In this document: piece by piece, positions 27,696-35,779 of the stretch
Numbering within the stretch: the first letter of the stretch is position 1
Layout: each line of letters opens with the position of its first letter
Origin: Oleispira sp964022115
Lineage (GTDB): Bacteria > Pseudomonadota > Gammaproteobacteria > Pseudomonadales > Oceanobacteraceae
Direction: 5' to 3'
DNA length: 64,000 nucleotides
Assembly: GCA_964022115.1 (NCBI GenBank)
Contig: CAXIBC010000004.1
Coordinates: 1 to 64,000 of the forward strand
Translations under genes and position numbers: made by a program
The notes under the pieces: generated by a model
What the model was told of the DNA's origin: nothing
The model's database searches: none
What the model saw: the letters and a program-made list of their open reading frames with translations, nothing else

Positions 27696-29774
27696 TCATA
27701 AGAATTCAATGTTGGATTGCTTGCGGCAATAAAACTGATACATGCCAGCAAAAGTATCTGGCTGAATTTTCTCAATACTGTGCCAGTTCTCCAGTGTATT
27801 GTGTTGATGTAATGGCCCTATGTTCGCTTCGAATATTTGACGAGCCGAGCTGGTAGGCAGCATGCCGATGAAATCGAGTTGGTTGTTGGCAAGTAAGTTT
27901 GAAATTTTACTCGGAGTGAACTGGTGTTCTTGTTCATGAAAGATTAAATCTCGGCAATTACTCATGCTGTAAAAGTCAGGGGAGTTTATTATGTCAGCCC
28001 AGTCGCCAGGTATTTGCTGCATTAATAAGGCTTGGCGCAAAAGCCTTTGGTCGAGATCCTTTGTATTATTTTTATTGTTTTGTGCTAATAAATTTCTAAA
28101 AGTAATTACTTGCTTACGTGCAGCCTCACTGTATAAAGCAATCTTCATTACCCCAGTAGGAGATAAAAGCTGCTGCAGAGCATTCAGGCCTTGATTAGGA
28201 TCTTCCATGTGGTGCAAAACACCGGAGCACTCAATAACATCAAATAAAAGCGGAAAATCAGAAAACTCAAGAATATCCGCTTGAATAAACTGAATATTAG
28301 ATACCTTGTATTTATTTGCTTGCTGCTGGGCATAGGCCAAGGAACGCCCACTTAAATCAATGGCGACGACATTCAAATCGTTAAAATAGCTGGCTAAACG
28401 AATCGCTTGTCGGCCGGTACCACAGCCCGCGACTAAGACATTTAATTTTTCTTTACCCTGCCAATGACTGAGGTTGACGTGTGGAAAATTTTTCAATAAA
28501 GCCTGTTGATAGCTACTCGCGGTATTAAAACCAATATCTTTCCAGCGAGGGTAAGGGTTCTCTTCATATTGATTTTTTACCTTAAGAGAAACTGAGTTAT
28601 TATTTAATATATCCACAGGTTTCCACACAGGAAGTTTTTTCGCGAGGGTAATTTCTTTATCGTTATTACTGATAGCAAAAGTAATAATGTCGGACAAATA
28701 ACTCTTTTTCAGTGTTTTTTGCAAAGACCTATCATTGAAAGTAGAGGCTAGAGATGTCTTCGATAAGTCTTTATATTGCGCCAGAATTAATACCGCGGGT
28801 GCTATATCATTAAGCTGCCACTGAGTTTCTGTGGTGACCTGGTAAAGCAAATCTTCTAATCCATTAACTATGTTCTCTTCATCTTGGGTAATCGGCCAGA
28901 CATATTCATTGAGCTGAGCTTGGACTGCTAAATCGTGGGCGAGCTGCAGGTGATTACTCGGAATTGTCATATTTTGAACAGTATTAAATAATAACGTTTG
29001 TCTTAAACTAATAAATAATCGTTCTAATAAAGCATCACAGAAATAAAACTTCTTTAGGCTCATCAGCAATAATGGGTCACTGGCAATTTGGTCAAACTCC
29101 AGAGGGGTATTGGATTTGGTGATTTGTAATTTATGATGCAATAGCGTGGTCACAAGATTGCGTAATAAGGCGTGATCGACATCCTTGAAATCTAAATAAC
29201 GTAATACATTGCTTTCAAGTTCTTGGGAATAAAAATCGGCGTTTATATGAGAAGCAGATTCAAATAACTTGTTTCTTATATGCAGATCATTAGCTTGCGT
29301 CTTAATCAGTTCTTGGTACATCTGGAAGGCTTCAACATATTTGCCTTGCTCTAAATAGGTGTAAGCCAATGAAGAAGCGGAGCGTGTAGCGACCTTAGAA
29401 ATTTTCAACGAGGCTAAGAAGTGCTGTTCTGCTTGTGCCAACCTTCCTCGCGCTAAAGCTATATGGCCAGCGCTATAGAGCGCCGTTGGGCTATCTGGTT
29501 TAGCATTTAAAGCCCGATTAATGGCCACCTCAGCCTGTTCATTTCTACCCCGAAATAATTCAATACGCGCTAATAGATTTAATCCCTTAATACCGTTTGG
29601 GTTTAGCTCAATGGCCAATGATAGTTTGGTTATCGCATGTTCCAATTCACCAGACTGAGCATTGTTTGATTGCGCTTTGCTAAAGTATTGACCTGCTTCT
29701 TGAACGAGTCGTTCATAAGAGTCTACGTCCAGTAGGCTGGCCTTGTTTGCATTTGTGCTTTGTAAAAGGTTCAT
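27696..29774 (-). CDS. TPR-repeat SAM-dependent methyltransferase
   Basis: A two-part protein. The first 200 residues are tetratricopeptide repeats (blocks such as LSLAIELNPNGIKGLNLLARIELFRGR and ALYSAGHIALARGRLAQAEQHF). A helical middle follows. From about residue 440 there is a class I methyltransferase fold with the SAM-binding motif AGCGTGRQ, the acidic VVAIDLSG and ECSGVLHHMEDP. The target is unknown. It opposes all neighbours, between fliD and fliS, so a flagellar substrate such as flagellin or its glycan is plausible (inference). It is not the known flagellin lysine methylase FliB. The start is uncertain: ATG at 29774 gives 692 residues, TTG at 29852 gives 718, and neither has a good ribosome site. 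Confidence 0.8.
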   Translation of the reverse strand: MNLLQSTNANKASLLDVDSYERLVQEAGQYFSKAQSNNAQSGELEHAITKLSLAIELNPNGIKGLNLLARIELFRGRNEQAEVAINRALNAKPDSPTALYSAGHIALARGRLAQAEQHFLASLKISKVATRSASSLAYTYLEQGKYVEAFQMYQELIKTQANDLHIRNKLFESASHINADFYSQELESNVLRYLDFKDVDHALLRNLVTTLLHHKLQITKSNTPLEFDQIASDPLLLMSLKKFYFCDALLERLFISLRQTLLFNTVQNMTIPSNHLQLAHDLAVQAQLNEYVWPITQDEENIVNGLEDLLYQVTTETQWQLNDIAPAVLILAQYKDLSKTSLASTFNDRSLQKTLKKSYLSDIITFAISNNDKEITLAKKLPVWKPVDILNNNSVSLKVKNQYEENPYPRWKDIGFNTASSYQQALLKNFPHVNLSHWQGKEKLNVLVAGCGTGRQAIRLASYFNDLNVVAIDLSGRSLAYAQQQANKYKVSNIQFIQADILEFSDFPLLFDVIECSGVLHHMEDPNQGLNALQQLLSPTGVMKIALYSEAARKQVITFRNLLAQNNKNNTKDLDQRLLRQALLMQQIPGDWADIINSPDFYSMSNCRDLIFHEQEHQFTPSKISNLLANNQLDFIGMLPTSSARQIFEANIGPLHQHNTLENWHSIEKIQPDTFAGMYQFYCRKQSNIEFL

Positions 29775-29948
29775 GCGTTCATACCAAAATAATTTCTTGT
29801 TAGGCTTGACTAAGCAAGGCCGGTGCCAGAAAAATAAAGCTATATTTTTCAAGGGGTTAGCGCTATTTGTCGGGCTTTAAAGCGGTGGTTGCCGCTTAAA
29901 GCGGCAGAGCATAACCGTTATTTTTTTATATTAATGATGGAAAACGAT

Positions 29949-29975
29949 TAAAGTAATCGCGGCTTTGGCCGTCAT
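29949..29975 (+). promoter_or_regulatory. Sigma-28 (FliA) promoter for fliS
   Basis: TAAAGTAA, 11 bases, GCCGTCAT: the -35 half equals that of fliC, the first four -10 bases are consensus, and spacing is exact. It lies 38 bases upstream of fliS. A separate promoter makes sense because the opposing methyltransferase gene cuts fliS off from fliD. Confidence 0.75.
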
Positions 29976-30012
29976 AAAGTATGACAAACAGAATCAATCA
30001 CGAGGCTGAGCT

Positions 30013-30468
30013 ATGTATAGCAAAGGTGCAAACCAATACCGTCAAGTCGGTATGACATCGGAGGTTGAAGGGGCTGATCCTCATCGCCTAATTCAAATGT
30101 TAATGGAAGGTGCATTAACCCGCATGTCGCAGGCAAAAGGCATGATTGAAGAAAAAAATTATGAAGGAAAAGCTAGGTTATTAGGTCGCGTAATGGAAAT
30201 TATTGCGACCTTGCAATCCAGCTTAGATCATAGTCAAGGTGGTGATATTTCATCCAATCTCGACCGTTTATACGACTATATGAATCGGCGCTTATTAGAA
30301 GCGTCTAGTGCTAATGATAGCGCTATGATTGATGAAGTAATGAGCTTATTGCTCGAAATCAAGTCTGGTTGGGATGGTATTCGTGACGAGTATTTGGCTG
30401 TTAGTGGAAAAAAGCCAAGTGAGCAGAAATATGCGAAAGAGTCTTCATTAAACGCTATATCTGTATAA
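30013..30468 (+). CDS. fliS: Flagellin export chaperone FliS
   Basis: FliS binds the disordered C-terminus of flagellin and keeps it from polymerising in the cytoplasm. The 151-residue helical protein starts MYSKGANQYRQVGMTSEVEGADPHRLIQMLMEGAL, a clear FliS signature, and has the SSNLDRLYDYMNRRLLEA block. An ATG with GAGGCTGAG upstream is used. The usual partner gene fliT is not seen downstream. The next 289 bases are non-coding. Confidence 0.95.
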   Translation: MYSKGANQYRQVGMTSEVEGADPHRLIQMLMEGALTRMSQAKGMIEEKNYEGKARLLGRVMEIIATLQSSLDHSQGGDISSNLDRLYDYMNRRLLEASSANDSAMIDEVMSLLLEIKSGWDGIRDEYLAVSGKKPSEQKYAKESSLNAISV

Positions 30469-30757
30469 AGACTAATCAAAACATCTGAAAAATATGATTT
30501 TTTCAACTTTTTTTACTTTAAGCTCTGCTTTAGGGCTTAAAGTAGCTTGTCATATCCCGACTGAATCAGCTATAAAAGCCTTATATAAAAAATAAATATA
30601 ATAATAAACGTGTTAATCATTAAAATAATTATTATGGTGTCAGAAGATTGACCTATCAATAAATAGATACTTTACTATTAACACCAAAGTCAAAATGATG
30701 GCGTGACCGGTTCGGTAGCTGGTTAATAACAAAATCATAAATGAAGGCACACATCCC
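30469..30757 (+). other. fliS-fleQ intergenic region with inverted repeat
   Basis: This gap has no gene and is very AT-rich. A perfect 10-bp inverted repeat, TACTTTAAGC (30514-30523) and GCTTAAAGTA (30535-30544), surrounds an 11-base loop; the T-run lies 5' of it rather than 3', so it is not a normal plus-strand terminator. I found no sigma-54 or sigma-28 site, in keeping with fleQ being transcribed by the housekeeping sigma factor. A TTGACC at 30647-30652 is the only -35-like element, and no good -10 follows it. Confidence 0.5.
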
Positions 30758-32221
30758 ATGTGGAGAGAAATTAAGGTTTTACTGATTGATGATGATGATC
30801 AGCGAAACCACGATCTAAAAGTTATTCTTGATTTTCTTGGGGAAGAAGCGATTACTGTCGGTGCTGCTGATTGGCGCCAACAAGTCGAAGCTCAGGTCAG
30901 TGAGAGTAATGTGATTTCTGCTGTACTACTCGGGAGCAGTTCAAGTATTAGCTTGGCCAAGATGATCGAAGATATTATCGCTTGGGACCAAGGTGCACCT
31001 ATCTTGTATATTGGTAATGATTCAACTGATGAGGTAGCGGATAATTTGCGACGCGCAATTTTAGCGAATGTCGAAATGCCTCCTAGCTATAATAAGCTCT
31101 TAGATAGCTTGCATCGATGCCAAGTATATCGCGAGCAGTTTACTCATAATCGCACGCGTGCAGAACGCCGAGAAGTACAGTTATTTCGCAGTCTAGTCGG
31201 CACCAGTCGCCAAATACAGAATGTTCGTGAACTTATCATGCAAGTTGCAGATAAGGATGTGAGTGTTTTGATTACGGGCGAATCAGGCACGGGGAAAGAA
31301 GTTGTTGCCCGTAACCTGCATTATCATTCCAATCGTAAATCAGCCCCATTTGTACCGGTAAACTGTGGTGCAATCCCAGCTGAATTATTAGAAAGTGAGT
31401 TGTTTGGTCATGAAAAAGGTGCTTTTACCGGCGCCATAACCACGCGTCAAGGGCGCTTTGAAATGGCCGAAGGGGGAACCCTGTTCCTCGATGAAATTGG
31501 TGATATGCCGTTGAATATGCAGGTTAAAATCTTGCGTGTTTTACAAGAGCACACTTACGAGCGTGTCGGTGGTAGCAAAACCATGAAGACCAATGTTCGC
31601 ATCATTGCAGCGACTCATAAAAATTTAGAGAATATGATTGAGGGTGAAAGCTTCCGCGAAGATTTATATTACCGCTTAAATGTATTTCCTATCGAAATGC
31701 CGGCACTGCGTGATCGAGTTGAAGATTTACCCTTATTACTGAATGAATTGATCTCACGCATGGAATATGAAAAGCGGGGTTCTATCCGTTTCAATTCGGC
31801 GGCGATTATGTCGCTATGTCGCCATGAGTGGCATGGTAACGTGCGAGAACTGGCTAACCTAGTAGAACGCTTAGCGATTCTTCATCCTTATGGGGTTGTT
31901 GGGGTTAATGAGTTACCGAAGAAGTTCCGCCACGTGGATGAAACCGATGAGAATGGCATGATGCAAGCCCCTGTGCTGGCGGATGTAACCCAGGTAGATA
32001 ATGGTTTGGTTGGAGTCGATTCGCCGGCGTTATTACCGGTGAATGGTTTGGATTTGAAGGAGTATCTAAATGATTTAGAAAAATCTCTGATCCAGCAAGC
32101 GTTAGATGACTCTACAGGGGTTGTTGCCCGGGCGGCGGAGAAGTTAAAAATTCGTCGTACGACCCTAGTTGAGAAAATGCGTAAATACGATATCAGTCGT
32201 AAAGAGAAAGAATCGGCATAA
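30758..32221 (+). CDS. fleQ: Flagellar master regulator FleQ (c-di-GMP-responsive sigma-54 activator)
   Basis: FleQ starts the polar flagellar cascade and responds to c-di-GMP. The 487-residue protein has an atypical receiver domain (1-130), an AAA+ domain (about 140-380) and a Fis-type helix-turn-helix (about 440-480). Walker A is GESGTGKE from residue 174, and the sigma-54 contact loop GAFTGA starts at 221. The LFRS c-di-GMP switch motif falls at residues 142-145, the same numbering as in P. aeruginosa FleQ, with R144 present. It opens with MWRE like that protein. FleN, its usual antagonist, is coded at 55828. A strong terminator follows. Confidence 0.95.
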   Translation: MWREIKVLLIDDDDQRNHDLKVILDFLGEEAITVGAADWRQQVEAQVSESNVISAVLLGSSSSISLAKMIEDIIAWDQGAPILYIGNDSTDEVADNLRRAILANVEMPPSYNKLLDSLHRCQVYREQFTHNRTRAERREVQLFRSLVGTSRQIQNVRELIMQVADKDVSVLITGESGTGKEVVARNLHYHSNRKSAPFVPVNCGAIPAELLESELFGHEKGAFTGAITTRQGRFEMAEGGTLFLDEIGDMPLNMQVKILRVLQEHTYERVGGSKTMKTNVRIIAATHKNLENMIEGESFREDLYYRLNVFPIEMPALRDRVEDLPLLLNELISRMEYEKRGSIRFNSAAIMSLCRHEWHGNVRELANLVERLAILHPYGVVGVNELPKKFRHVDETDENGMMQAPVLADVTQVDNGLVGVDSPALLPVNGLDLKEYLNDLEKSLIQQALDDSTGVVARAAEKLKIRRTTLVEKMRKYDISRKEKESA

Positions 32222-32236
32222 TATAAGCCGTTGCTT

Positions 32237-32273
32237 AAAAAAGCCCATAAGACTCTGTTTTATGGGCTTTTTT
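32237..32273 (+). terminator. Intrinsic terminator after fleQ
   Basis: AAAAAAGCCCATAA (32237-32250) pairs perfectly with TTATGGGCTTTTTT (32260-32273) around a 9-base loop. The 14-bp stem with flanking A and T tracts should stop transcription, potentially in both directions. It separates fleQ from fleSR. Confidence 0.92.
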
Positions 32274-32346
32274 GGTTTCTAAGCCGAGAGAAAAGATAAT
32301 CACAGGAGTTACGTAAAAAATTATTTCTGACGCTTTAACTGTAAAA

Positions 32347-32368
32347 GCGTGCCGTAAATGCGGCACGC
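32347..32368. repeat. Inverted repeat overlapping the fleS promoter
   Basis: GCGTGCCG (32347-32354) and CGGCACGC (32361-32368) form perfect 8-bp arms with a 6-base loop. The right arm contains the whole -24 element of the sigma-54 promoter. It may be an operator palindrome for a dimeric protein or chance symmetry. Confidence 0.6.
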
Positions 32369-32376
32369 TAATTGCT
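32361..32376 (+). promoter_or_regulatory. Sigma-54 promoter for fleS-fleR
   Basis: CGGCACG, CTAA, TTGCT matches TGGCACG-N4-TTGCW except at the first base, with correct GG/GC register. Predicted start about 32387, 45 bases before fleS. This places fleSR under FleQ and sigma-54, as in Pseudomonas. Confidence 0.82.
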
Positions 32377-32431
32377 GAATAGCTAATAATACTATTTTGA
32401 TGTCGATTATCCGGCACCAGCAGGAGAAGTT

Positions 32432-33673
32432 ATGGCTAGCGTCGCTTTATTGAAGTCAACTCAAAACACCCCCTCAAATCGAGAGCGGTTAAATAAAGAA
32501 CAGCTTAAAGATGCTTTTAATCTTTTTAACTCTATGTCAGCGCAACTGTCTCAAAGTTATGAGTTTTTAGAATCAAAAGTTGAAGAACTCAGTGGTGAGT
32601 TAGCCGAAGTTTCTTACCAGCGAATGCAAGAGCTGGCAGAAAAAGAACGTATTGCTGAGCGCTTAGAAAGTTTATTGCATATGTTACCGGGTGGCATTCT
32701 CTTGCTTGATGGTGAAGGACGAATTCGTGAATGCAATCCTGCGGCATTAGCGCTATTGCTGCCAGCTCAAAGCGAGAGTGAGACGTTATTAGGTAAGCTT
32801 TGGCGTGAAGTTATTAAAACCAGTTTTGCACCTAAGCCCGATGATGGCCATGAAATTTCTTTAGTTGATGGTCGCAGGGTCAGTTTGCAAACTGCGTCGT
32901 TAGGGTCAGAGCCTGGGCAAATAATTTTAATCACAGATCAAACCGAAACTAGAAAGCTGCAAGAAAGTTTAAGCCAGCACCAAAGGTTATCCTCAATGGG
33001 GAATATGGTTGCGTCTTTGGCGCATCAAATACGCACCCCGTTAAGCGCTGCCATGATTTATGGTGAGCATTTACAAAATGAAGAGTTAGTGCCTGAGCAA
33101 AGAGAAAAATTTGCTAATAAAATGATGCAGCGCTTGCATCACTTAGAGCATCAAATTCGTGACATGTTGATCTTTGCTCGTGGAGAAGCGCCACTGAATG
33201 ATGATATGACGTTATCTCAACTCTTACATGATTGGCAAGACGCGTTAGAAATTCCTTTGCAGCAAAATAGCGCAACCTGTGAATTCATTATGAATCGTAT
33301 CGATGTGCATATTCATTGCAATCGTGATGCGTTAATCGGTGCTTTGATGAACCTAGTTAATAATGCGATTGAGGCTTGTGGTCAAGGGGCCAAGTTGCAT
33401 GTGCGGGTAACCGTTAGTCCACAGTATCAAGTCAATATTGAAATTGAAGATAATGGCCCTGGCTTTGGTAGCGGTATTAACGAACAAATCTTACAGCCTT
33501 TTTTCACCACTAAAAGTAATGGTACTGGGCTAGGCCTAGCGGTCGTTCAAGCGATAGCTCGTGCGCATTATGGCGAGTTTAGTATTAGCTCAGCGGCTGG
33601 CAAGGGGGCTATTGCAAGTTTGAAAATACCGGCCCAGCCGATCGTCAATAATCAGGCTGCGACTAGCCATTAA
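32432..33673 (+). CDS. fleS: Flagellar sensor histidine kinase FleS
   Basis: FleS phosphorylates FleR to switch on hook and basal-body genes. The 413-residue protein has no membrane segment, so it is cytoplasmic. It has an N-terminal helical part, a PAS domain (about 80-185), a HisKA domain with phospho-acceptor H198 (SLAHQIRTPLSAAM) and an ATPase domain (about 265-400) with NLVNNAIEACGQG, DNGPGFG and TKSNGTGLGLAV boxes. CAGGAGAAG precedes the ATG. The stop is 34 bases from fleR. Confidence 0.94.
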   Translation: MASVALLKSTQNTPSNRERLNKEQLKDAFNLFNSMSAQLSQSYEFLESKVEELSGELAEVSYQRMQELAEKERIAERLESLLHMLPGGILLLDGEGRIRECNPAALALLLPAQSESETLLGKLWREVIKTSFAPKPDDGHEISLVDGRRVSLQTASLGSEPGQIILITDQTETRKLQESLSQHQRLSSMGNMVASLAHQIRTPLSAAMIYGEHLQNEELVPEQREKFANKMMQRLHHLEHQIRDMLIFARGEAPLNDDMTLSQLLHDWQDALEIPLQQNSATCEFIMNRIDVHIHCNRDALIGALMNLVNNAIEACGQGAKLHVRVTVSPQYQVNIEIEDNGPGFGSGINEQILQPFFTTKSNGTGLGLAVVQAIARAHYGEFSISSAAGKGAIASLKIPAQPIVNNQAATSH

Positions 33674-33707
33674 TCATCCGCTATACACATATCGGTAGGA
33701 GAAAAAG

Positions 33708-35084
33708 ATGAAAATTTTAGTGGTTGAAGATGATCCGAATTTAAGAGAAGCGATTGTTGACTCCTTGATGCTAAAGGGTCACCAAGTGCAAGAAGCGGGC
33801 AATGGGATTGAAGCGGTAAAGATATTAGCCCAATCGACTTTAGACATTGTTTTAAGCGACATTAATATGCCAGAAATGGATGGCCTACAGCTATTAGTTC
33901 ATGTCAAAAAACATCAACCTTGGCTTCCTATGATCTTGATGACGGCTTATGGCGATGTGGGTCAAGCGGTTAAGGCAATGCAGTTAGGGGCTAATGACTA
34001 TTTGATGAAACCCTTTGAGGTGCAAGAGTTATTGCTGCTTATAAACAAGTATCAAGCGACTAATCATGAAGTAGTAGATGAATCGCCGATTGCTGAATCG
34101 GCTGCTAGTAAGCGCTTATTTCAAATTGCAGAAAAAGTCGCGGCAACGGATTCGACGGTTTTAATCTCGGGGGAAAGTGGTACCGGTAAAGAAGTGCTTG
34201 CGCGTTATATTCACCAACATTCACAGCGTTCTGGCCAGCCTTTTATTGCTATTAACTGCGCGGCTATTCCCGAAAACATGTTAGAAGCCATGTTATTTGG
34301 TTATGAAAAAGGGGCTTTTACTGGGGCCTATGCAGCCACTCCAGGTAAGTTTGAACAAGCCAATGGCGGCACCTTGTTATTGGATGAAATAACCGAAATG
34401 GATATTTCTCTGCAAGCGAAATTATTACGCGTACTGCAAGAGCAGCAGGTTGAACGTTTGGGCGGGAAAAAAACCATCGAACTGGATGTGCGGATCGTTG
34501 CAACCACTAACCGAGAATTAGCCGATTATGTGGCCGAAGGGCATTTCCGTGAAGATTTATATTACCGCTTAAGCGTTTTCCCGCTTAACTGGTCACCGCT
34601 GCGAGAACGGTTAGAGGATATTAAGCCGCTAACACAACTGTTATTGCAAAAGCACGCGGGTAAGATGAAAAAGCCAGTCCCCAAATTAACCCAAGATGCG
34701 CAGCGTAAATTATTATCACACCCTTGGCCGGGTAACGTACGCGAGCTGGATAATACCGTTCAGCGGGCCTTGATCTTACAGCAAGGTAGTGACATTACGG
34801 CGGAAGACCTAGTATTAACGCCAGTGCCGAAAAACCGACGCTTTGATGTTCAGGAAGTGACAGAAAGCCCTATAGTAGAAAGTCCTGTTATGGATATGTC
34901 GGCGGAAAATGCGTTAGGCAGTGATTTAAAGCAGAGAGAGGTTGAGCTTATTGTGCAGGCTTTAAATGAAGAGCCTAGCCGTAAGGACGCAGCACAAAGG
35001 CTGGGTATCAGTCCAAGAACCTTACGCTATAAGGTTGCTAAGTTACGAGAAGAGGGTATAGACATTGAAGCTCAACTGGTCTAA
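33708..35084 (+). CDS. fleR: Flagellar sigma-54 response regulator FleR
   Basis: FleR is the activator for middle flagellar operons. Its 458 residues comprise a receiver (1-120) with phospho-acceptor D51 (SDINMPEMDG), an AAA+ domain (about 125-360) with Walker A GESGTGKE and the sigma-54 loop GAFTGA, and a Fis-type DNA-binding helix-turn-helix (about 410-450; RKDAAQRLGISPRTLRYKV). The receiver is complete, unlike that of FleQ. It pairs with fleS, and its likely targets are the sigma-54 sites listed across this window. Confidence 0.95.
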   Translation: MKILVVEDDPNLREAIVDSLMLKGHQVQEAGNGIEAVKILAQSTLDIVLSDINMPEMDGLQLLVHVKKHQPWLPMILMTAYGDVGQAVKAMQLGANDYLMKPFEVQELLLLINKYQATNHEVVDESPIAESAASKRLFQIAEKVAATDSTVLISGESGTGKEVLARYIHQHSQRSGQPFIAINCAAIPENMLEAMLFGYEKGAFTGAYAATPGKFEQANGGTLLLDEITEMDISLQAKLLRVLQEQQVERLGGKKTIELDVRIVATTNRELADYVAEGHFREDLYYRLSVFPLNWSPLRERLEDIKPLTQLLLQKHAGKMKKPVPKLTQDAQRKLLSHPWPGNVRELDNTVQRALILQQGSDITAEDLVLTPVPKNRRFDVQEVTESPIVESPVMDMSAENALGSDLKQREVELIVQALNEEPSRKDAAQRLGISPRTLRYKVAKLREEGIDIEAQLV

Positions 35085-35136
35085 TTCACGGGAGTCAGGG
35101 TGAGCGGAAGAGTTTGAATCTATTGAAAACAATAAT

Positions 35137-35152
35137 TGGCCCACAAGTTGCA
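35137..35152 (+). promoter_or_regulatory. Sigma-54 promoter for the fliE operon
   Basis: TGGCCC, ACAAG, TTGCA: one -24 mismatch and exact GG/GC register. Predicted start about 35163, with an 84-base leader before fliE. It likely drives fliEFGHIJ. Confidence 0.78.
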
Positions 35153-35246
35153 AAAAGGAAAGGAAAGATGGCAAAAGTGCCAAAAAAATATAAGTGAACA
35201 TTGAATTAAGCGTCAAGTTCACGAGTTAAAGGTCGAGGTAAAGGTT

Positions 35247-35765
35247 ATGGTTAATCGTGCGGATATCAACTCTGTTTTATTACAGATGCGCCAAGTACGT
35301 CAGCAAATGCAAACCACTGAGCCTACCGCCTCGACGGGGTTAGCAACCCCAGCCACAGGTATGCAAAATACCCAGGTCGGGGCACCCCAAAATAGTTTTG
35401 CTAGCCAGTTACAGCAACAACATAATCAGTTAAACCCAGCTCAAGTTGCTCAAGAAGTCACTCAGCAAGATCTGCTTAATCAACGCGCGGCGTTAACTAC
35501 TCGTCCGGGTAATCAGATGGATTTAAATCCTTCTAATTCAACCCCAAGTATTAGCGAGATGATGGGTAATGCCATCAATCATGTTAATGCCACTCAACAG
35601 CATGCCGGTAATTTAAGTACTCGCTATACCCAAGGTGATCCTAATATTGATTTACCTGAAGTGATGGTGGCTATGCAAAAATCCAGTGTCTCTTTTCAAG
35701 CTATGTCTCAAGTACGCAATAAGTTATTAGAAGCGTATAAAGATGTCATGAACATGCCAGTTTAG
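35247..35765 (+). CDS. fliE: MS-ring/rod junction protein FliE, extended
   Basis: FliE links the MS ring and export gate to the rod. The C-terminal 85 residues are typical (SISEMMGNAINHVNATQQHAGNLSTRYTQGDPNIDLPEVMVAMQKSSVSFQAMSQVRNKLLEAYKDVMNMPV). At 172 residues it is longer than the usual 100-115; the extra sequence is a Gln/Thr/Pro-rich, probably disordered stretch at about 20-85. The start (MVNRADINSVLLQMRQVRQQM) resembles other FliE N-termini, so the extension is an internal insert rather than a wrong start. Confidence 0.93.
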   Translation: MVNRADINSVLLQMRQVRQQMQTTEPTASTGLATPATGMQNTQVGAPQNSFASQLQQQHNQLNPAQVAQEVTQQDLLNQRAALTTRPGNQMDLNPSNSTPSISEMMGNAINHVNATQQHAGNLSTRYTQGDPNIDLPEVMVAMQKSSVSFQAMSQVRNKLLEAYKDVMNMPV

Positions 35766-35779
35766 TGGAGACTCGTTAG

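Noticed and set aside
30514..30544. 10-bp inverted repeat after fliS as a terminator
   Set aside because: The T-run lies before, not after, the stem on the plus strand. I list it only as an inverted repeat.
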